Source: [Clostridium] clostridioforme AGR2157 (lineage in GTDB: Bacteria; Bacillota; Clostridia; Lachnospirales; Lachnospiraceae). Taken from it: a stretch of DNA of 64,000 bases. The notes under the pieces are model-generated. The model saw only the letters and a list, made by a program, of their open reading frames with translations, did no database searches and was not told where the DNA came from. This document shows, one piece after another, positions 36,037 through 46,034 of the stretch. Location: NCBI RefSeq assembly GCF_000424325.1, contig NZ_AUJR01000023.1, positions 1-64,000 of the forward strand. The letters are read 5' to 3'. The first letter of the stretch is position 1, and each line of letters opens with the position of its first letter. The position numbers and the translations under genes are program-made.

Positions 36037-36300
36037 TTACTCGGTAACATTAAGGCCTGCTAATTTAGCCAGCGCGACAACGGACTGACGGGATACTTTC
36101 TTGCCTTCATATTCCAGCAAATCGTCAGTGCTTCCGGTGAAAATGTCAGCACATTCTGCCTTCTTCAGGATAATACAGTCATCCTGAACCGTAATTTCAA
36201 GACCATCTTTCACATCCAAATCAAGGCTTCTTCTTAATTCGATGGGAAGGGTGATTCTGCCGAGTTCATCCAATTTACGGATAACACCTGTAGTTTTCAT
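36037..36300 (-). CDS. AbrB/SpoVT-family transition regulator
   Basis: The 87-residue protein has an N-terminal swapped-hairpin DNA-binding domain typical of AbrB (TGVIRKLDELGRITLPIELR, then EITVQDDCIILKK) and a short C-terminal part. AbrB proteins repress many stationary-phase and sporulation genes. It is transcribed divergently from the fatty-acid operon, sharing the 270-base region between them, but no functional link can be claimed. Confidence 0.9.
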   Translation of the reverse strand: MKTTGVIRKLDELGRITLPIELRRSLDLDVKDGLEITVQDDCIILKKAECADIFTGSTDDLLEYEGKKVSRQSVVALAKLAGLNVTE

Positions 36301-36333
36301 GGTTAATACCCCCTTGTAAAATATATTCGCCCC

Positions 36334-36401
36334 ATTTGTACAAATTTAACTTACCAAATTCAGGAAGCAAAGTCAATATATGTAAATGTCAGATTTGGTA
36401 A
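36334..36401. promoter_or_regulatory. Inverted repeats in the abrB upstream region
   Basis: ATTTGTACAAAT at 36334-36345 is a perfect 12-base palindrome. TTACCAAAT at 36351-36359 is inverted as ATTTGGTAA at 36393-36401. They lie just upstream of abrB and could be operators, perhaps autoregulatory. Confidence 0.45.
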
Positions 36402-36449
36402 GAAATGTAAGAGAACAGTAAAGTTAACAAAAAGCGACAAAAATATTTC

Positions 36450-36478
36450 TTGACAAATACTTACGTTTCCTGTAGTAT
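36450..36478 (+). promoter_or_regulatory. Promoter of the fatty-acid synthesis operon
   Basis: A consensus TTGACA is followed after exactly 17 bases by TAGTAT, about 90 bases upstream of fabH. Confidence 0.82.
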
Positions 36479-36497
36479 TACTTTGATGTTCAAAGTA
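36479..36497 (+). promoter_or_regulatory. FabT-like operator at the fab promoter
   Basis: TACTTTGA-TGT-TCAAAGTA is a perfect 8-3-8 inverted repeat right after the -10 box, at the likely transcription start. Its core TTTGA-N3-TCAAA has the layout of the streptococcal FabT site. No fabT gene is in the window, so the regulator is unknown. A similar core occurs at 60135-60149. Confidence 0.65.
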
Positions 36498-36569
36498 TTT
36501 CCTCTGAGCAAGCAAAAGAAGGAAGGCATGAGTCCGCTGATTGCTGATGGATTCGGGAGGGTAAGAAAA

Positions 36570-37532
36570 ATGACAACGAGAATCGTAGGAACCGGTTCAT
36601 ATGTACCGGAGCAGATTGTGACCAATGACGACCTTGCACAGATTGTGGAGACCAACGACGAGTGGATCCGCAGCCGAACGGGGATAGGGGCGAGAAGGAT
36701 TGCCACCAACGAAGGTACCTCCTATATGGCGGCTGAAGCCTCAGTTAATGCGCTGGAGAATGCAGGTGTAAAACCTGAGGAAATAGACCTTATACTGCTG
36801 GCCACCTCATCGCCGGATTACTGTTTTCCCAATGGGGCATGTGAGGTGCAGGGCAGGATAGGCGCGAAAAACGCAGCCTGCTGTGACATAAGCGCGGCCT
36901 GCACCGGTTTTGTCTATGCGCTGAATACAGCTCATGCGTTTATAAGCAGCGGCATCTATAAGACAGCCCTTGTGATTGGTGCAGACGTACTCAGCAAGCT
37001 GATTGACTGGACGGACCGGGGAACCTGTGTGTTATTTGGAGACGGCGCAGGCGCAGTGGTGGTAAAAGCCGATGGAACCGGTATCCTGGGGATGAACATG
37101 CACTCAGACGGAACAAAAGGCGGATCGCTGACCTGCGGTTCCAGGACCAATGGCAATTTCCTTCTGGGCAAGAAGCCGGAGCTGGGATATATGACCATGG
37201 ACGGCCAGGAGGTATTCAAATTTGCGGTGAAAAAAGTACCCCAATGCATAACCGAGGTGCTGGAAGACACAGGAGTGAAGGCGGAGGACGTCAGGTACTT
37301 TGCAATCCATCAGGCCAATTACCGGATCATTGAATCCATAGCAAAACGCCTGAAGGTAAATGTGGACCGTTTCCCGGTCAACATGGAACACTATGGCAAT
37401 ACATCAGGGGCATCGGTTCCCATCCTGTTAGATGAGATGAACCGGAAGGGAATGCTGTCAGCCGGAGATAAAGTGGTGCTGTCCGGATTCGGTGCGGGCC
37501 TTACCTGGGGTGCGGCCCTGTTAGAGTGGTAA
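36570..37532 (+). CDS. fabH: 3-oxoacyl-ACP synthase III
   Basis: The 320-residue condensing enzyme has catalytic Cys111 in ISAACTGFVYAL, His in AIHQANYRI and Asn in YGNTSGAS, the complete FabH triad. It starts fatty-acid synthesis by joining acetyl-CoA or another acyl-CoA to malonyl-ACP. I use the ATG at 36570 with GGGAGG upstream; the frame extends to 36450 but would include the promoter. It is the first gene of an 11-gene operon. Confidence 0.95.
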   Translation: MTTRIVGTGSYVPEQIVTNDDLAQIVETNDEWIRSRTGIGARRIATNEGTSYMAAEASVNALENAGVKPEEIDLILLATSSPDYCFPNGACEVQGRIGAKNAACCDISAACTGFVYALNTAHAFISSGIYKTALVIGADVLSKLIDWTDRGTCVLFGDGAGAVVVKADGTGILGMNMHSDGTKGGSLTCGSRTNGNFLLGKKPELGYMTMDGQEVFKFAVKKVPQCITEVLEDTGVKAEDVRYFAIHQANYRIIESIAKRLKVNVDRFPVNMEHYGNTSGASVPILLDEMNRKGMLSAGDKVVLSGFGAGLTWGAALLEW

Positions 37533-37582
37533 AAATAAAATTATAATATAAATTAAGAAAATGTAAAAGGAGAACAACAACC

Positions 37583-37816
37583 ATGTTAGAGAAAATGAAA
37601 GAAATTATTGCAGAGCAGTTAAGCGTAGAGGCAGACTCTGTTACAGAGGCTTCCTCCTTCAAAGAAGATTTAGGCGTTGATTCCTTAGACCTGTTCGAGC
37701 TGGTTATGGCTCTTGAGGATGAGTACTCCGTAGAGATTCCTGCTGAGGACTTAGAGCAGTTAACCACTGTCGGAGAGGTTATGAACTACTTAAAAGCCAA
37801 GGGCGTAGAGGCATAA
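37583..37816 (+). CDS. acpP: Acyl carrier protein
   Basis: The 77-residue acidic protein has the phosphopantetheine motif LGVDSLDLFELV, Ser34. It carries growing acyl chains for the Fab enzymes encoded around it. The ribosome site is AAAAGGAG. It is distinct from the DltC-like carrier at 2820. Confidence 0.95.
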   Translation: MLEKMKEIIAEQLSVEADSVTEASSFKEDLGVDSLDLFELVMALEDEYSVEIPAEDLEQLTTVGEVMNYLKAKGVEA

Positions 37817-37915
37817 ATAGCAGATGGGGTTTGACAACGGCGTGTGGATGATATTGAAGCACGCTGTTACTTTAATAGGGGAGAGCCCAGGAAATGTAGA
37901 ACTGGAGGTAGAACA

Positions 37916-38842
37916 ATGAACACAAGAATTACAGAAATGTTAGGAATTGAATATCCTATTATTCAGGGCGGCATGGCCTGGGTAGCAGAACACAATCTGG
38001 CAGCAGCCGTATCAGAGGCAGGCGGTTTCGGACTGATTGGCGGTGCCAACGCACCTGGAGAAGTGGTGCGCGACGAGATTCGCAAGGCCAGGGAGCTGAC
38101 AGATAAGCCTTTTGGCGTCAATGTCATGCTGCTGAGCCCCCATGCGGATGACGTGGCAAAGGTGGTTGTGGAGGAAGGCATAAAGGTGGTTACCACCGGT
38201 GCCGGAAACCCCGAAAAGTATATGGAAATGTGGAAGGCAGCGGGCATCAGGGTGATTCCCGTGGTTGCAAGCGTGGCTCTGGCCCGCCGTATGGAGAAGT
38301 ATGGGGCGGACGCAGTGGTGGCTGAGGGCATGGAGTCCGGCGGCCATATAGGAGAGCAGACCACCATGACTCTGGTTCCCCAGGTGGCGGACGCTGTTTC
38401 CATCCCGGTTATCGCGGCAGGCGGTATCGGAGACGGAAGAGGAATGGCCGCAGCCTTTATGCTGGGTGCTGAGGCAGTACAGATGGGAACCAGGTTCGTG
38501 GTTGCCAAAGAGTCCATTGTACATGAAAATTATAAGCAGCGCATTATCAAGGCCAAGGACATTGATTCCACGGTTACAGGACGCAGCCACGGCCATCCTG
38601 TAAGAGGACTCAGGAACCAGATGACCAGGGAATACATCAAGCTGGAGCAGGAGGGCAAGTCCTTTGAGGAGCTGGAGTACCTGACTCTGGGAACCCTGCG
38701 CAAGGCAGTCATGGAAGGCGATGTAAACAGGGGAACCGTTATGGCCGGACAGATTGCAGGTATGATATCCAAGGAGCAGACCTGCAAGGAGATGATTGAG
38801 GAAATCATGGCGCAGGCAGGAAAGCTGATGGGCTGGAACTAG
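37916..38842 (+). CDS. fabK: Enoyl-ACP reductase II (FMN-dependent)
   Basis: The 308-residue TIM-barrel flavoprotein of the FabK/nitronate-monooxygenase superfamily opens YPIIQGGMAWVAEH, with VVAEGMESGGHIG and IPVIAAGGIGDGRG as flavin and substrate loops. Inside a fab operon without fabI or fabL, it is the likely enoyl reductase. I start at 37916, where GGAGGT precedes the ATG. A second paralogue lies at 46034. Confidence 0.92.
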   Translation: MNTRITEMLGIEYPIIQGGMAWVAEHNLAAAVSEAGGFGLIGGANAPGEVVRDEIRKARELTDKPFGVNVMLLSPHADDVAKVVVEEGIKVVTTGAGNPEKYMEMWKAAGIRVIPVVASVALARRMEKYGADAVVAEGMESGGHIGEQTTMTLVPQVADAVSIPVIAAGGIGDGRGMAAAFMLGAEAVQMGTRFVVAKESIVHENYKQRIIKAKDIDSTVTGRSHGHPVRGLRNQMTREYIKLEQEGKSFEELEYLTLGTLRKAVMEGDVNRGTVMAGQIAGMISKEQTCKEMIEEIMAQAGKLMGWN

Positions 38843-38880
38843 AGAATTGGGACAGGATTTAGGATAAGGAGATTACAGGT

Positions 38881-39804
38881 ATGAGCAAGATTGCATTTAT
38901 TTTCCCTGGACAGGGAGCCCAGGCCTGCGGAATGGGTAAGGATTTCTATGAGCAGACTGAGACCGGAAAACGAATCTTTGACAAGGCAACGGAGTTAATG
39001 GGATTTTCCATGCCGGAGCTGTGTTTTGAGGAAAATGACAGGCTGGATATCACGGAATACACCCAGGCAGCCATGGTAACCGCCAGCATCGCCATGATGC
39101 GTGTTTTGGAAGAGAAGGGAATCAAGCCGGATGTGGCGGCGGGACTCAGCCTTGGAGAATACTGCGCCCTGGCAGCTGCCGGAGTCATGAGTGATGAGGA
39201 TGCCATCCGGACAGTCCGCCAGAGGGGAATTCTCATGCAGGAGGCCGTACCTGTGGGCGAGGGGGCCATGGCAGCCATCCTGGCCCTGGACGCGGCAGCG
39301 ATTGAAGAAGTGACAGGAGCCATGGAAGGCGTGTGGATTGCCAATTATAACTGTCCGGGACAGATTGTGATTTCCGGTGAGAAGGCAGCTGTGGAAGAAG
39401 CGTGTGAGAAGTTAAAGGCAGCCGGAGCAAAGAGGGCAGTGATGTTAAATGTCAGCGGACCCTTCCATTCCGGTATGCTGACAGCCGCAGGCGAAAAGCT
39501 GGGCCAGGTCCTTTCCCAGGTGGAGCTTCATGAGCCGCAGATTCCTTATGTGGCCAATGTGACGGCACAGTATGTAAAGAGCGCCGGAGAGGTGAAGGAA
39601 CTGCTTACAAGGCAGGTTTCATCCTCAGTCAGATGGCAGCAGAGCGTGGAGGCCATGATTGGGGACGGCGTGGACACCTTCATCGAGATTGGCCCCGGTA
39701 AGACCCTGGCCGGTTTCATGAGGAAGATAAGCCGGGACGTGAAGACCCTCAATGTGGAAAAGTTAGAAGATATCGGTAAAGTAGCGGAAACACTTAAATC
39801 ATAA
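38881..39804 (+). CDS. fabD: Malonyl-CoA:ACP transacylase
   Basis: The 307-residue protein has FPGQGAQ at the start, nucleophile Ser90 in GLSLGEY, and the catalytic His in SGPFHSGML. It loads malonate on ACP. The ribosome site is AAGGAG, and fabG follows 17 bases later. Confidence 0.95.
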   Translation: MSKIAFIFPGQGAQACGMGKDFYEQTETGKRIFDKATELMGFSMPELCFEENDRLDITEYTQAAMVTASIAMMRVLEEKGIKPDVAAGLSLGEYCALAAAGVMSDEDAIRTVRQRGILMQEAVPVGEGAMAAILALDAAAIEEVTGAMEGVWIANYNCPGQIVISGEKAAVEEACEKLKAAGAKRAVMLNVSGPFHSGMLTAAGEKLGQVLSQVELHEPQIPYVANVTAQYVKSAGEVKELLTRQVSSSVRWQQSVEAMIGDGVDTFIEIGPGKTLAGFMRKISRDVKTLNVEKLEDIGKVAETLKS

Positions 39805-39821
39805 GCAGGAGGAGAGACCAT

Positions 39822-40562
39822 ATGCTGGAAGGAAAGATTGCACTGGTAACAGGCGCAAGCCGCGGAATCGGCCGTCAGATTGCCCTTACACTGGGCCGGG
39901 AAGGCGCAGCCGTAATCGTAAATTATAATGGCTCTGCGGCAAAGGCAGAGGAAGTAGTGAAGGAAATCGAAGCAGCAGGAGGCAGGGCAGAGGCGGTTCA
40001 GTGCAATGTTTCCGATTTTGAGAGCTGCGGCAGGATGATGGCGGACGTGGTTTCCAGGTATGGCCGTCTGGATATCCTGGTGAACAATGCGGGAATCACC
40101 AGGGACAACCTGCTCATGAAGATGTCAGAGGAAGATTTCGACGCTGTCATCAGCACTAACCTGAAGGGCGTATTTAACTGCATCAAGCACATTTCCCGCC
40201 AGATGTTAAAGCAGAAGGCAGGAAGAATCATCAACATCTCCTCCGTATCAGGGGTTCTGGGCAACGCGGGCCAGGCCAATTACTGCGCGGCCAAGGCCGG
40301 CGTCATCGGCATCACCAAATCAGCTGCCAGAGAGCTGGCCAGCAGGGGAATCACGGTGAATGCAGTGGCTCCTGGTTTCATTGCCACGGAGATGACCGAT
40401 GTTCTCAGTGACAGCGTAAAGGCAGCTGCCACGGAGCAGATTCCAATGAAACATTTCGGAGGCACTGAAGACATTGCAGAGGCAGTTGCTTTCCTGGCTT
40501 CCGATAAGGCAGGATATATCACAGGCCAGGTCTTAAGCGTAGACGGCGGAATGGCCATGTAG
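39822..40562 (+). CDS. fabG: 3-oxoacyl-ACP reductase
   Basis: The 246-residue short-chain dehydrogenase has the TGASRGIG nucleotide-binding loop, NNAG, and a Ser-Tyr-Lys catalytic set in [20 protein letters not shown]. The C-terminus is [10 protein letters not shown]. It reduces 3-oxoacyl-ACP with NADPH. The ribosome site is AGGAGG. Confidence 0.95.
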   Translation: MLEGKIALVTGASRGIGRQIALTLGREGAAVIVNYNGSAAKAEEVVKEIEAAGGRAEAVQCNVSDFESCGRMMADVVSRYGRLDILVNNAGITRDNLLMKMSEEDFDAVISTNLKGVFNCIKHISRQMLKQKAGRIINISSVSGVLGNAGQANYCAAKAGVIGITKSAARELASRGITVNAVAPGFIATEMTDVLSDSVKAAATEQIPMKHFGGTEDIAEAVAFLASDKAGYITGQVLSVDGGMAM

Positions 40563-40613
40563 GATGACCTGGAATATTTTCCCAGGCTGAAAAAGAACAG
40601 GAGTGAGATTAGT

Positions 40614-41852
40614 ATGAAAACAAGAGTAGTAGTAACCGGCATGGGCGCCATTACTCCCATTGGAAATGATGTGGAGAGCTTCTGGCAGGGACTTAAGGAT
40701 AAGACAGTTGGAATCGGACCCATTACTTATTTTGACACAACCGATTATAAGTGCAAGCTGGCCGCAGAGGTAAAGGGATTTGACCCCAAACAGTACATGG
40801 ATGCCAAGGCAGCCCGCCGTATGGAGGCATTTTCACAGTTTGCGGTGGCTGCATCCAAGGAAGCCCTGGAGCAGTCCGGCATTGATATGGAGAAGGAGGA
40901 TCCCTACCGCGTAGGCGTGTGCGTGGGATCCGGCATCGGCTCTCTCCAGGCCATGGAAAAGGATGTGAAGAAGCTTAACGAGAAGGGACCCAGCCGTGTG
41001 AATCCCCTTCTGGTACCTCTTATGATAAGCAACATGGCCGCAGGCAATGTTGCCATCCAGTTCGGACTTAAGGGAAAATGCTTCAACGTTGTAACTGCAT
41101 GCGCAACCGGAACTCATTCCATCGGTGAGGCATTCCGAACCATTCAGTACGGCGAGGCGGATGTAATGGTGGCCGGCGGAGCAGAGGCCAGCATTACCCC
41201 AATCGGCATTGCGGGCTTTACATCTCTTACAGCCCTGAACACCACAGAGGACGCTTCCAGGGCATCCATCCCCTTTGACGAGGACAGAAATGGTTTTGTT
41301 ATGGGCGAGGGAGCCGGCGTGGTAGTACTGGAGTCCCTGGAACACGCAAAGGCCAGAGGAGCCAATATTCTGGCAGAGGTAGTGGGATACGGCGCCACCT
41401 GTGACGCATTCCACATCACTTCCCCGGCAGAGGACGGAAGCGGCGCAGCCCGTGCCATGGAGAACGCCATGGAGGATGCAGGCATCACGGCAGAGGATAT
41501 TGACTATGTCAATGCCCACGGCACCAGCACCCATCACAATGATTTGTTTGAGACAAAGGCCATTAAGCTGGCTTTGGGAGACCATGCGGGAAAGGTGAAG
41601 ATTAACTCCACCAAATCCATGATTGGCCATCTCCTGGGAGCAGCAGGCGGCGTGGAGTTTATCACCTGTGTGAAGTCCATCCAGGACGGATTTGTCCATG
41701 CCACAGCAGGACTTAAGAAGCCGGGAGAGGGCTGCGACCTGGATTACACCATGGGAGACGGCGTATCCATGAACGTGGATGTGGCCATCAGCAATTCCCT
41801 GGGATTTGGCGGACATAATGCCAGCCTGATTGTGAAAAAGTTCAGCGAATAA
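40614..41852 (+). CDS. fabF: 3-oxoacyl-ACP synthase II
   Basis: The 412-residue elongating condensing enzyme has Cys163 in VVTACATGTHS, His in NAHGTSTHHND and a second His in KSMIGHLLGAAGG. It adds malonyl units in each elongation cycle. It lies 51 bases after fabG and 16 before accB. Confidence 0.96.
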   Translation: MKTRVVVTGMGAITPIGNDVESFWQGLKDKTVGIGPITYFDTTDYKCKLAAEVKGFDPKQYMDAKAARRMEAFSQFAVAASKEALEQSGIDMEKEDPYRVGVCVGSGIGSLQAMEKDVKKLNEKGPSRVNPLLVPLMISNMAAGNVAIQFGLKGKCFNVVTACATGTHSIGEAFRTIQYGEADVMVAGGAEASITPIGIAGFTSLTALNTTEDASRASIPFDEDRNGFVMGEGAGVVVLESLEHAKARGANILAEVVGYGATCDAFHITSPAEDGSGAARAMENAMEDAGITAEDIDYVNAHGTSTHHNDLFETKAIKLALGDHAGKVKINSTKSMIGHLLGAAGGVEFITCVKSIQDGFVHATAGLKKPGEGCDLDYTMGDGVSMNVDVAISNSLGFGGHNASLIVKKFSE

Positions 41853-41868
41853 TAGGAGGCCATGAGCT

Positions 41869-42387
41869 ATGAACGTAGATGAAATCATAAAATTGATGCA
41901 GGCAGTTTCTGACAACGGGCTGACCAGCCTGGAGTTAAAGGAAGGGGAGCTTAAGCTTTCCCTGAAGCGTGAAAAAGAGATGCCTCAGATTGTGACGGTA
42001 AGCGCCCCGTCCGCAGACGCGCCGCCCATGCAGATGGCAGCTGTGCAGAACGGCCTGGCAGGCCCGTCCATGATGTCCCCGGCCATGATGCCCCAGGGCG
42101 TGATGACGCCTCAGGCAGCCCGGGATACGGCTTCCGGCGCTGATATCGGTTCAGACAAGGTAGTTACCTCCCCCTTAGTGGGAACCTTCTACAATGCCTC
42201 CTCACCGGATGCAGCACCCTTTGTACAGGCGGGAGATACCGTGAAAAAGGGCCAGGTACTGGGAATTATCGAAGCCATGAAGCTGATGAATGAGATTGAG
42301 AGCGAATACGACGGCGTAGTGGAAGCTGTCCTTGTGAACAACGAGGAAGTGGTGGAATACGGCCAGCCATTGTTCCGCATCAAATAA
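41869..42387 (+). CDS. accB: Biotin carboxyl carrier protein of acetyl-CoA carboxylase
   Basis: The 172-residue protein has an N-terminal helical part, a Met/Pro/Ala-rich linker (about residues 55-90) and a biotinyl domain with Lys138 in EAMKLMNEIESE. It carries biotin between AccC and AccDA, both encoded downstream. The ribosome site is AGGAGG. Confidence 0.95.
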   Translation: MNVDEIIKLMQAVSDNGLTSLELKEGELKLSLKREKEMPQIVTVSAPSADAPPMQMAAVQNGLAGPSMMSPAMMPQGVMTPQAARDTASGADIGSDKVVTSPLVGTFYNASSPDAAPFVQAGDTVKKGQVLGIIEAMKLMNEIESEYDGVVEAVLVNNEEVVEYGQPLFRIK

Positions 42388-42414
42388 CATCAAAAGACGG
42401 AGGGATTTAAGGAT

Positions 42415-42840
42415 ATGTTGATGGGAGTTAGAGAAATCCAGGAAATCATACCGCACAGGCATCCTTTCCTGCTGGTGGACTGTATCGAGGAGCTGGAACC
42501 GGGCGTGCGCGCCGTTGGCTATAAATGCGTGACCTATGATGAGTCATTTTTCAAGGGACACTTTCCCCAGGAGCCGGTCATGCCGGGCGTGCTGCTGATT
42601 GAGGCCCTGGCCCAGACAGGGGCAGTCGCCATTCTGTCCCAGGAAGGGTTCAAGGGAAAGGTGGCTTATTTTGGCGGCATCGAAAAGGCCAAGTTCAAAC
42701 GCAAGGTAGTGCCGGGCGACAAGGTAAAGCTGGAATGCGAAATCATCAAGCAGAAGGGACCGGTTGGCGTGGGCAAGGCCACCGCAACGGTTGACGGAAA
42801 GCTGGCGGTGAGCGCAGAGCTTACATTCATGGTAGGTTAG
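42415..42840 (+). CDS. fabZ: 3-hydroxyacyl-ACP dehydratase
   Basis: The 141-residue hot-dog-fold enzyme has IIPHRHPFLLVD carrying the catalytic His and GHFPQEPVMPGVLLIEALAQ with the catalytic Glu. It dehydrates 3-hydroxyacyl-ACP. It lies between accB and accC, a usual order in Firmicute fab operons. Confidence 0.95.
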   Translation: MLMGVREIQEIIPHRHPFLLVDCIEELEPGVRAVGYKCVTYDESFFKGHFPQEPVMPGVLLIEALAQTGAVAILSQEGFKGKVAYFGGIEKAKFKRKVVPGDKVKLECEIIKQKGPVGVGKATATVDGKLAVSAELTFMVG

Positions 42841-42860
42841 GGAATCGAGGGAGAATGCCG

Positions 42861-44213
42861 ATGTTTAACAAGATTTTGATTGCCAATAGAGGTGAGATTG
42901 CGGTCCGCGTTATCCGGGCCTGCCGTGAGATGGGAATTCAGACCGTGGCCGTATATTCCGAGGCTGACAGGGACTGTCTTCACACCATGCTGGCTGACGA
43001 GGCCATCTGTATCGGGCCGGCGCCGTCCACGGACAGTTATCTGAATATTGAGAGGATTCTGGCTGCCACGGTGGCCATGAAGGCGGACGCCATCCATCCG
43101 GGATTCGGCTTCCTGTCTGAGAATGCCAGGTTTGCCAAGCTGTGCGCCGAGTGCAATATTGCGTTTATCGGACCCAGCGCGGAAATCATCAATAAGATGG
43201 GCAATAAATCCGAAGCCCGAAAGACCATGATGGAAGCCGGGGTGCCTGTGGTGCCTGGCAGCAGGGAACCGGTGCACACGGCTGAGGACGGTCTGGCTAT
43301 GGCAAAAGAAACCGGCTTCCCGGTGATGATTAAGGCATCATCCGGCGGCGGCGGTAAGGGCATGAGGATTTCCAGGAGCCAGGAGGACTTTACGGAGCTG
43401 TTCAACGCGGCTCAGATGGAATCGGTGAAGGGATTTTCCGACGACACCATGTATATTGAGAAATACATTGAAAAGCCAAGGCATGTGGAATTCCAAATCA
43501 TGGCCGACAAGCACGGCAATGTGGTACATCTGGGAGAGCGTGACTGCTCCATCCAGAGACGCCACCAGAAGGTGCTGGAGGAAGCCCCCTGTGATGTGAT
43601 TTCCCCCGGCCTGCGAAAAGCCATGGGCGACACCGCTGTAAAGGCAGCCAAGGCAGTGGGATATGAGAACGCGGGAACCATTGAATTCCTTCTGGATAAG
43701 GATAAGAACTTCTATTTCATGGAGATGAATACCAGGATTCAGGTTGAGCATCCTGTTACTGAGATGGTCACGGGAATGGACCTGATTAAGGAGCAAATCC
43801 GGGTGGCGGCAGGGGAACCCTTAAGCGTCAGCCAGGAGGATGTGAGAATTGAAGGCCATGCCATTGAGTGCCGTATCAATGCAGAGAATCCGGCTAAGAA
43901 CTTCATGCCCTGTCCGGGACGCATCACCAATGTACACATTCCCGGAGGCAACGGAGTCCGTGTGGACACCCATATTTACAATGATTATAAGGTGCCTGCA
44001 AACTATGACTCCATGCTGATGAAGCTGATAGTGTATGACAAGGACCGGGAGGCAGCCATCTCCAAGATGCGCAGCGCCCTGGGCGAGGTAATCATAGAGG
44101 GAATTGAGACAAATATCAACTTCCAGTACGAAATCCTGGAAAATGACGCATTCCAGCAGGGAGATACAGATACCAGCTTTATTGAGAAGCATTTCCCGGA
44201 CTATGTGCGGTGA
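42861..44213 (+). CDS. accC: Biotin carboxylase subunit of acetyl-CoA carboxylase
   Basis: This ATP-grasp enzyme of about 450 residues opens FNKILIANRGEIAVRVIRAC, with the glycine-rich loop KASSGGGGKGMR and the active-site segment EMNTRIQVEHPVTEMVTG. It carboxylates the biotin on AccB. Two close ATGs exist (42855 and 42861); the second has better spacing from GAGGGAG. Confidence 0.95.
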   Translation: MFNKILIANRGEIAVRVIRACREMGIQTVAVYSEADRDCLHTMLADEAICIGPAPSTDSYLNIERILAATVAMKADAIHPGFGFLSENARFAKLCAECNIAFIGPSAEIINKMGNKSEARKTMMEAGVPVVPGSREPVHTAEDGLAMAKETGFPVMIKASSGGGGKGMRISRSQEDFTELFNAAQMESVKGFSDDTMYIEKYIEKPRHVEFQIMADKHGNVVHLGERDCSIQRRHQKVLEEAPCDVISPGLRKAMGDTAVKAAKAVGYENAGTIEFLLDKDKNFYFMEMNTRIQVEHPVTEMVTGMDLIKEQIRVAAGEPLSVSQEDVRIEGHAIECRINAENPAKNFMPCPGRITNVHIPGGNGVRVDTHIYNDYKVPANYDSMLMKLIVYDKDREAAISKMRSALGEVIIEGIETNINFQYEILENDAFQQGDTDTSFIEKHFPDYVR

Positions 44214-44244
44214 TTTTGGTCCCCTGGCGGAAAGGAAACTTCGA

Positions 44245-44279
44245 CGATACTAAGCCCGAAAAGACCTCGCTAAGTATCG
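44245..44279 (+). other. Intercistronic hairpin between accC and accDA
   Basis: CGATACTAAG and CTAAGTATCG form a 10-bp stem with one mismatch and a 15-base loop. There is no T-run. It could influence mRNA processing within the operon. Confidence 0.4.
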
Positions 44280-44309
44280 CTAAGTGCTCAATGCAGAAAG
44301 GAAATCGCT

Positions 44310-46034
44310 ATGTTGCGGAACATGTTCAAAAAAACGTATACGAAAATAGATACGAAATATAAGCCCCAGGCCGGTTCCGGACAGGAGCCGGCAATCCCGG
44401 AAGGATTATGGCGCAAATGTAACAAGTGCGGGCAGCCAATCTATGTGGAAGACGTAAAGAACAATTACTACGTATGTCCAAAGTGCAACGGCTATTTCCG
44501 TGTTCATGCATACCGCCGTATCGAGATGCTGGCGGATGAGGGAACCTTTGAAGAGTGGAACAAGGAAATGCCTTTCTCCAACCCCCTGAACTTTCCGGGA
44601 TATGAGAAAAAGGTTCTGGCTGCCAGGGAAAAGAGCCGCCTCAACGAGGCCATTGTCACCGGCAAATGCAGAATTGACGGAAATCCTGCTGTAGTCGGCG
44701 TCTGCGATGCCCGTTTTATCATGAGCAGCATGGGCCATGTGGTGGGTGAGAAAATCACCGACGCCATAGAGCGCGCCACCAGGGAAAAACTGCCGGTTAT
44801 CCTCTTTGCCTGCTCAGGCGGAGCCAGGATGCAGGAGGGCATCGTATCCCTGATGCAGATGGCCAAGACCTCCGCTGCCTTAAAGCGCCATCACGAGGCA
44901 GGGCAGCTGTTTATCAGCGTACTTACGGACCCTACCACAGGAGGTGTCACGGCCAGCTTTGCCATGCTGGGCGATATCATATTGGCAGAGCCTCACGCGC
45001 TGATTGGCTTTGCGGGTCCCAGGGTCATTGAGCAGACCATTGGGCAGAAGCTGCCGGAAGGGTTCCAGCGTTCTGAATTCCTTCTGGAACATGGATTTGT
45101 GGATAAGATTGTGGAGCGGAAGGACCAGAAAAGGGTCATTGGACAGATTCTGTATATGCACCGCAGCCACAAGATGAATATAGAGTTAAAGAATCCGGTG
45201 GAGACAGCCGGGACTTTTGTGGATAAACCATCTAAGTCACAGGCGGATGGTGGAAAAACTGCCTGGGATACGGTCCTTCTCTCCAGGAAGTCCGACCGTC
45301 CCGTTGCCACGGATTATATCAACGCCCTGTTTGATGAATTTATCGAATTACACGGGGACCGGTATTTTAAGGATGACGGCGCCATTGTGGGCGGCGTTGC
45401 CATGTTCCACGGCATGCCTGTGACGGTCATCGGACAGCAGAAGGGCAAGAACACCAAGGACAACATCATCCGCAACTTCGGAATGCCGTCCCCTGACGGC
45501 TACCGCAAGGCGCTGCGTCTGATGAAGCAGGCAGAAACCTTTGGACGTCCGGTCATCTGCTTTGTGGATACGCCGGGAGCTTTCTGCGGACTGGAGGCGG
45601 AGGAGAGGGGACAGGGCGAGGCCATTGCCAGGAACCTCTTCGAGATATCCGACCTCAAGGTGCCGGTGCTCTCCATTGTAATCGGAGAGGGCGGAAGCGG
45701 CGGCGCATTGGCCATGGCTGTGGCCGACGAGGTGTGGATGCTGGAAAATGCCATTTACTCCATCCTTTCACCGGAGGGATTTGCCTCCATTCTGTATAAG
45801 GACAGCAAGAAGGCGCCGGATGCCGCCAAGGTCATGAAGGTGACGGCTAAGGACCTTTTACAGCTTAAGCTGATTGAACGTATCGTGCCTGAGGAAGAAC
45901 CAGCATGCACGGATAATCTCTACCGTCTCGCTGAATATATGGACAGCGCCATGGCAGAGTTCTTTAAAACGTATCTCGCCATGAGCGATGAGGAGCTTAG
46001 GGAGCACAGGTACCAGAGATTTAGGAGAATGTAA
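44310..46034 (+). CDS. accDA: Fused acetyl-CoA carboxylase carboxyltransferase (beta-alpha)
   Basis: The 574-residue protein joins AccD and AccA in one chain. The AccD half (about residues 1-285) has the zinc ribbon CNKCGQPI and CPKCNGYF and the crotonase-fold [12 protein letters not shown]. The AccA half (about residues 300-574) has [17 protein letters not shown] and [12 protein letters not shown]. Most bacteria encode the halves separately. The fused enzyme transfers the carboxyl group from biotin to acetyl-CoA to make malonyl-CoA. Confidence 0.95.
   Translation: MLRNMFKKTYTKIDTKYKPQAGSGQEPAIPEGLWRKCNKCGQPIYVEDVKNNYYVCPKCNGYFRVHAYRRIEMLADEGTFEEWNKEMPFSNPLNFPGYEKKVLAAREKSRLNEAIVTGKCRIDGNPAVVGVCDARFIMSSMGHVVGEKITDAIERATREKLPVILFACSGGARMQEGIVSLMQMAKTSAALKRHHEAGQLFISVLTDPTTGGVTASFAMLGDIILAEPHALIGFAGPRVIEQTIGQKLPEGFQRSEFLLEHGFVDKIVERKDQKRVIGQILYMHRSHKMNIELKNPVETAGTFVDKPSKSQADGGKTAWDTVLLSRKSDRPVATDYINALFDEFIELHGDRYFKDDGAIVGGVAMFHGMPVTVIGQQKGKNTKDNIIRNFGMPSPDGYRKALRLMKQAETFGRPVICFVDTPGAFCGLEAEERGQGEAIARNLFEISDLKVPVLSIVIGEGGSGGALAMAVADEVWMLENAIYSILSPEGFASILYKDSKKAPDAAKVMKVTAKDLLQLKLIERIVPEEEPACTDNLYRLAEYMDSAMAEFFKTYLAMSDEELREHRYQRFRRM

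Noticed and set aside
36450-36569. Upstream extension of the fabH frame
   Set aside because: It would place codons over the consensus promoter and operator; the ATG at 36570 has the ribosome site and the normal FabH N-terminus.
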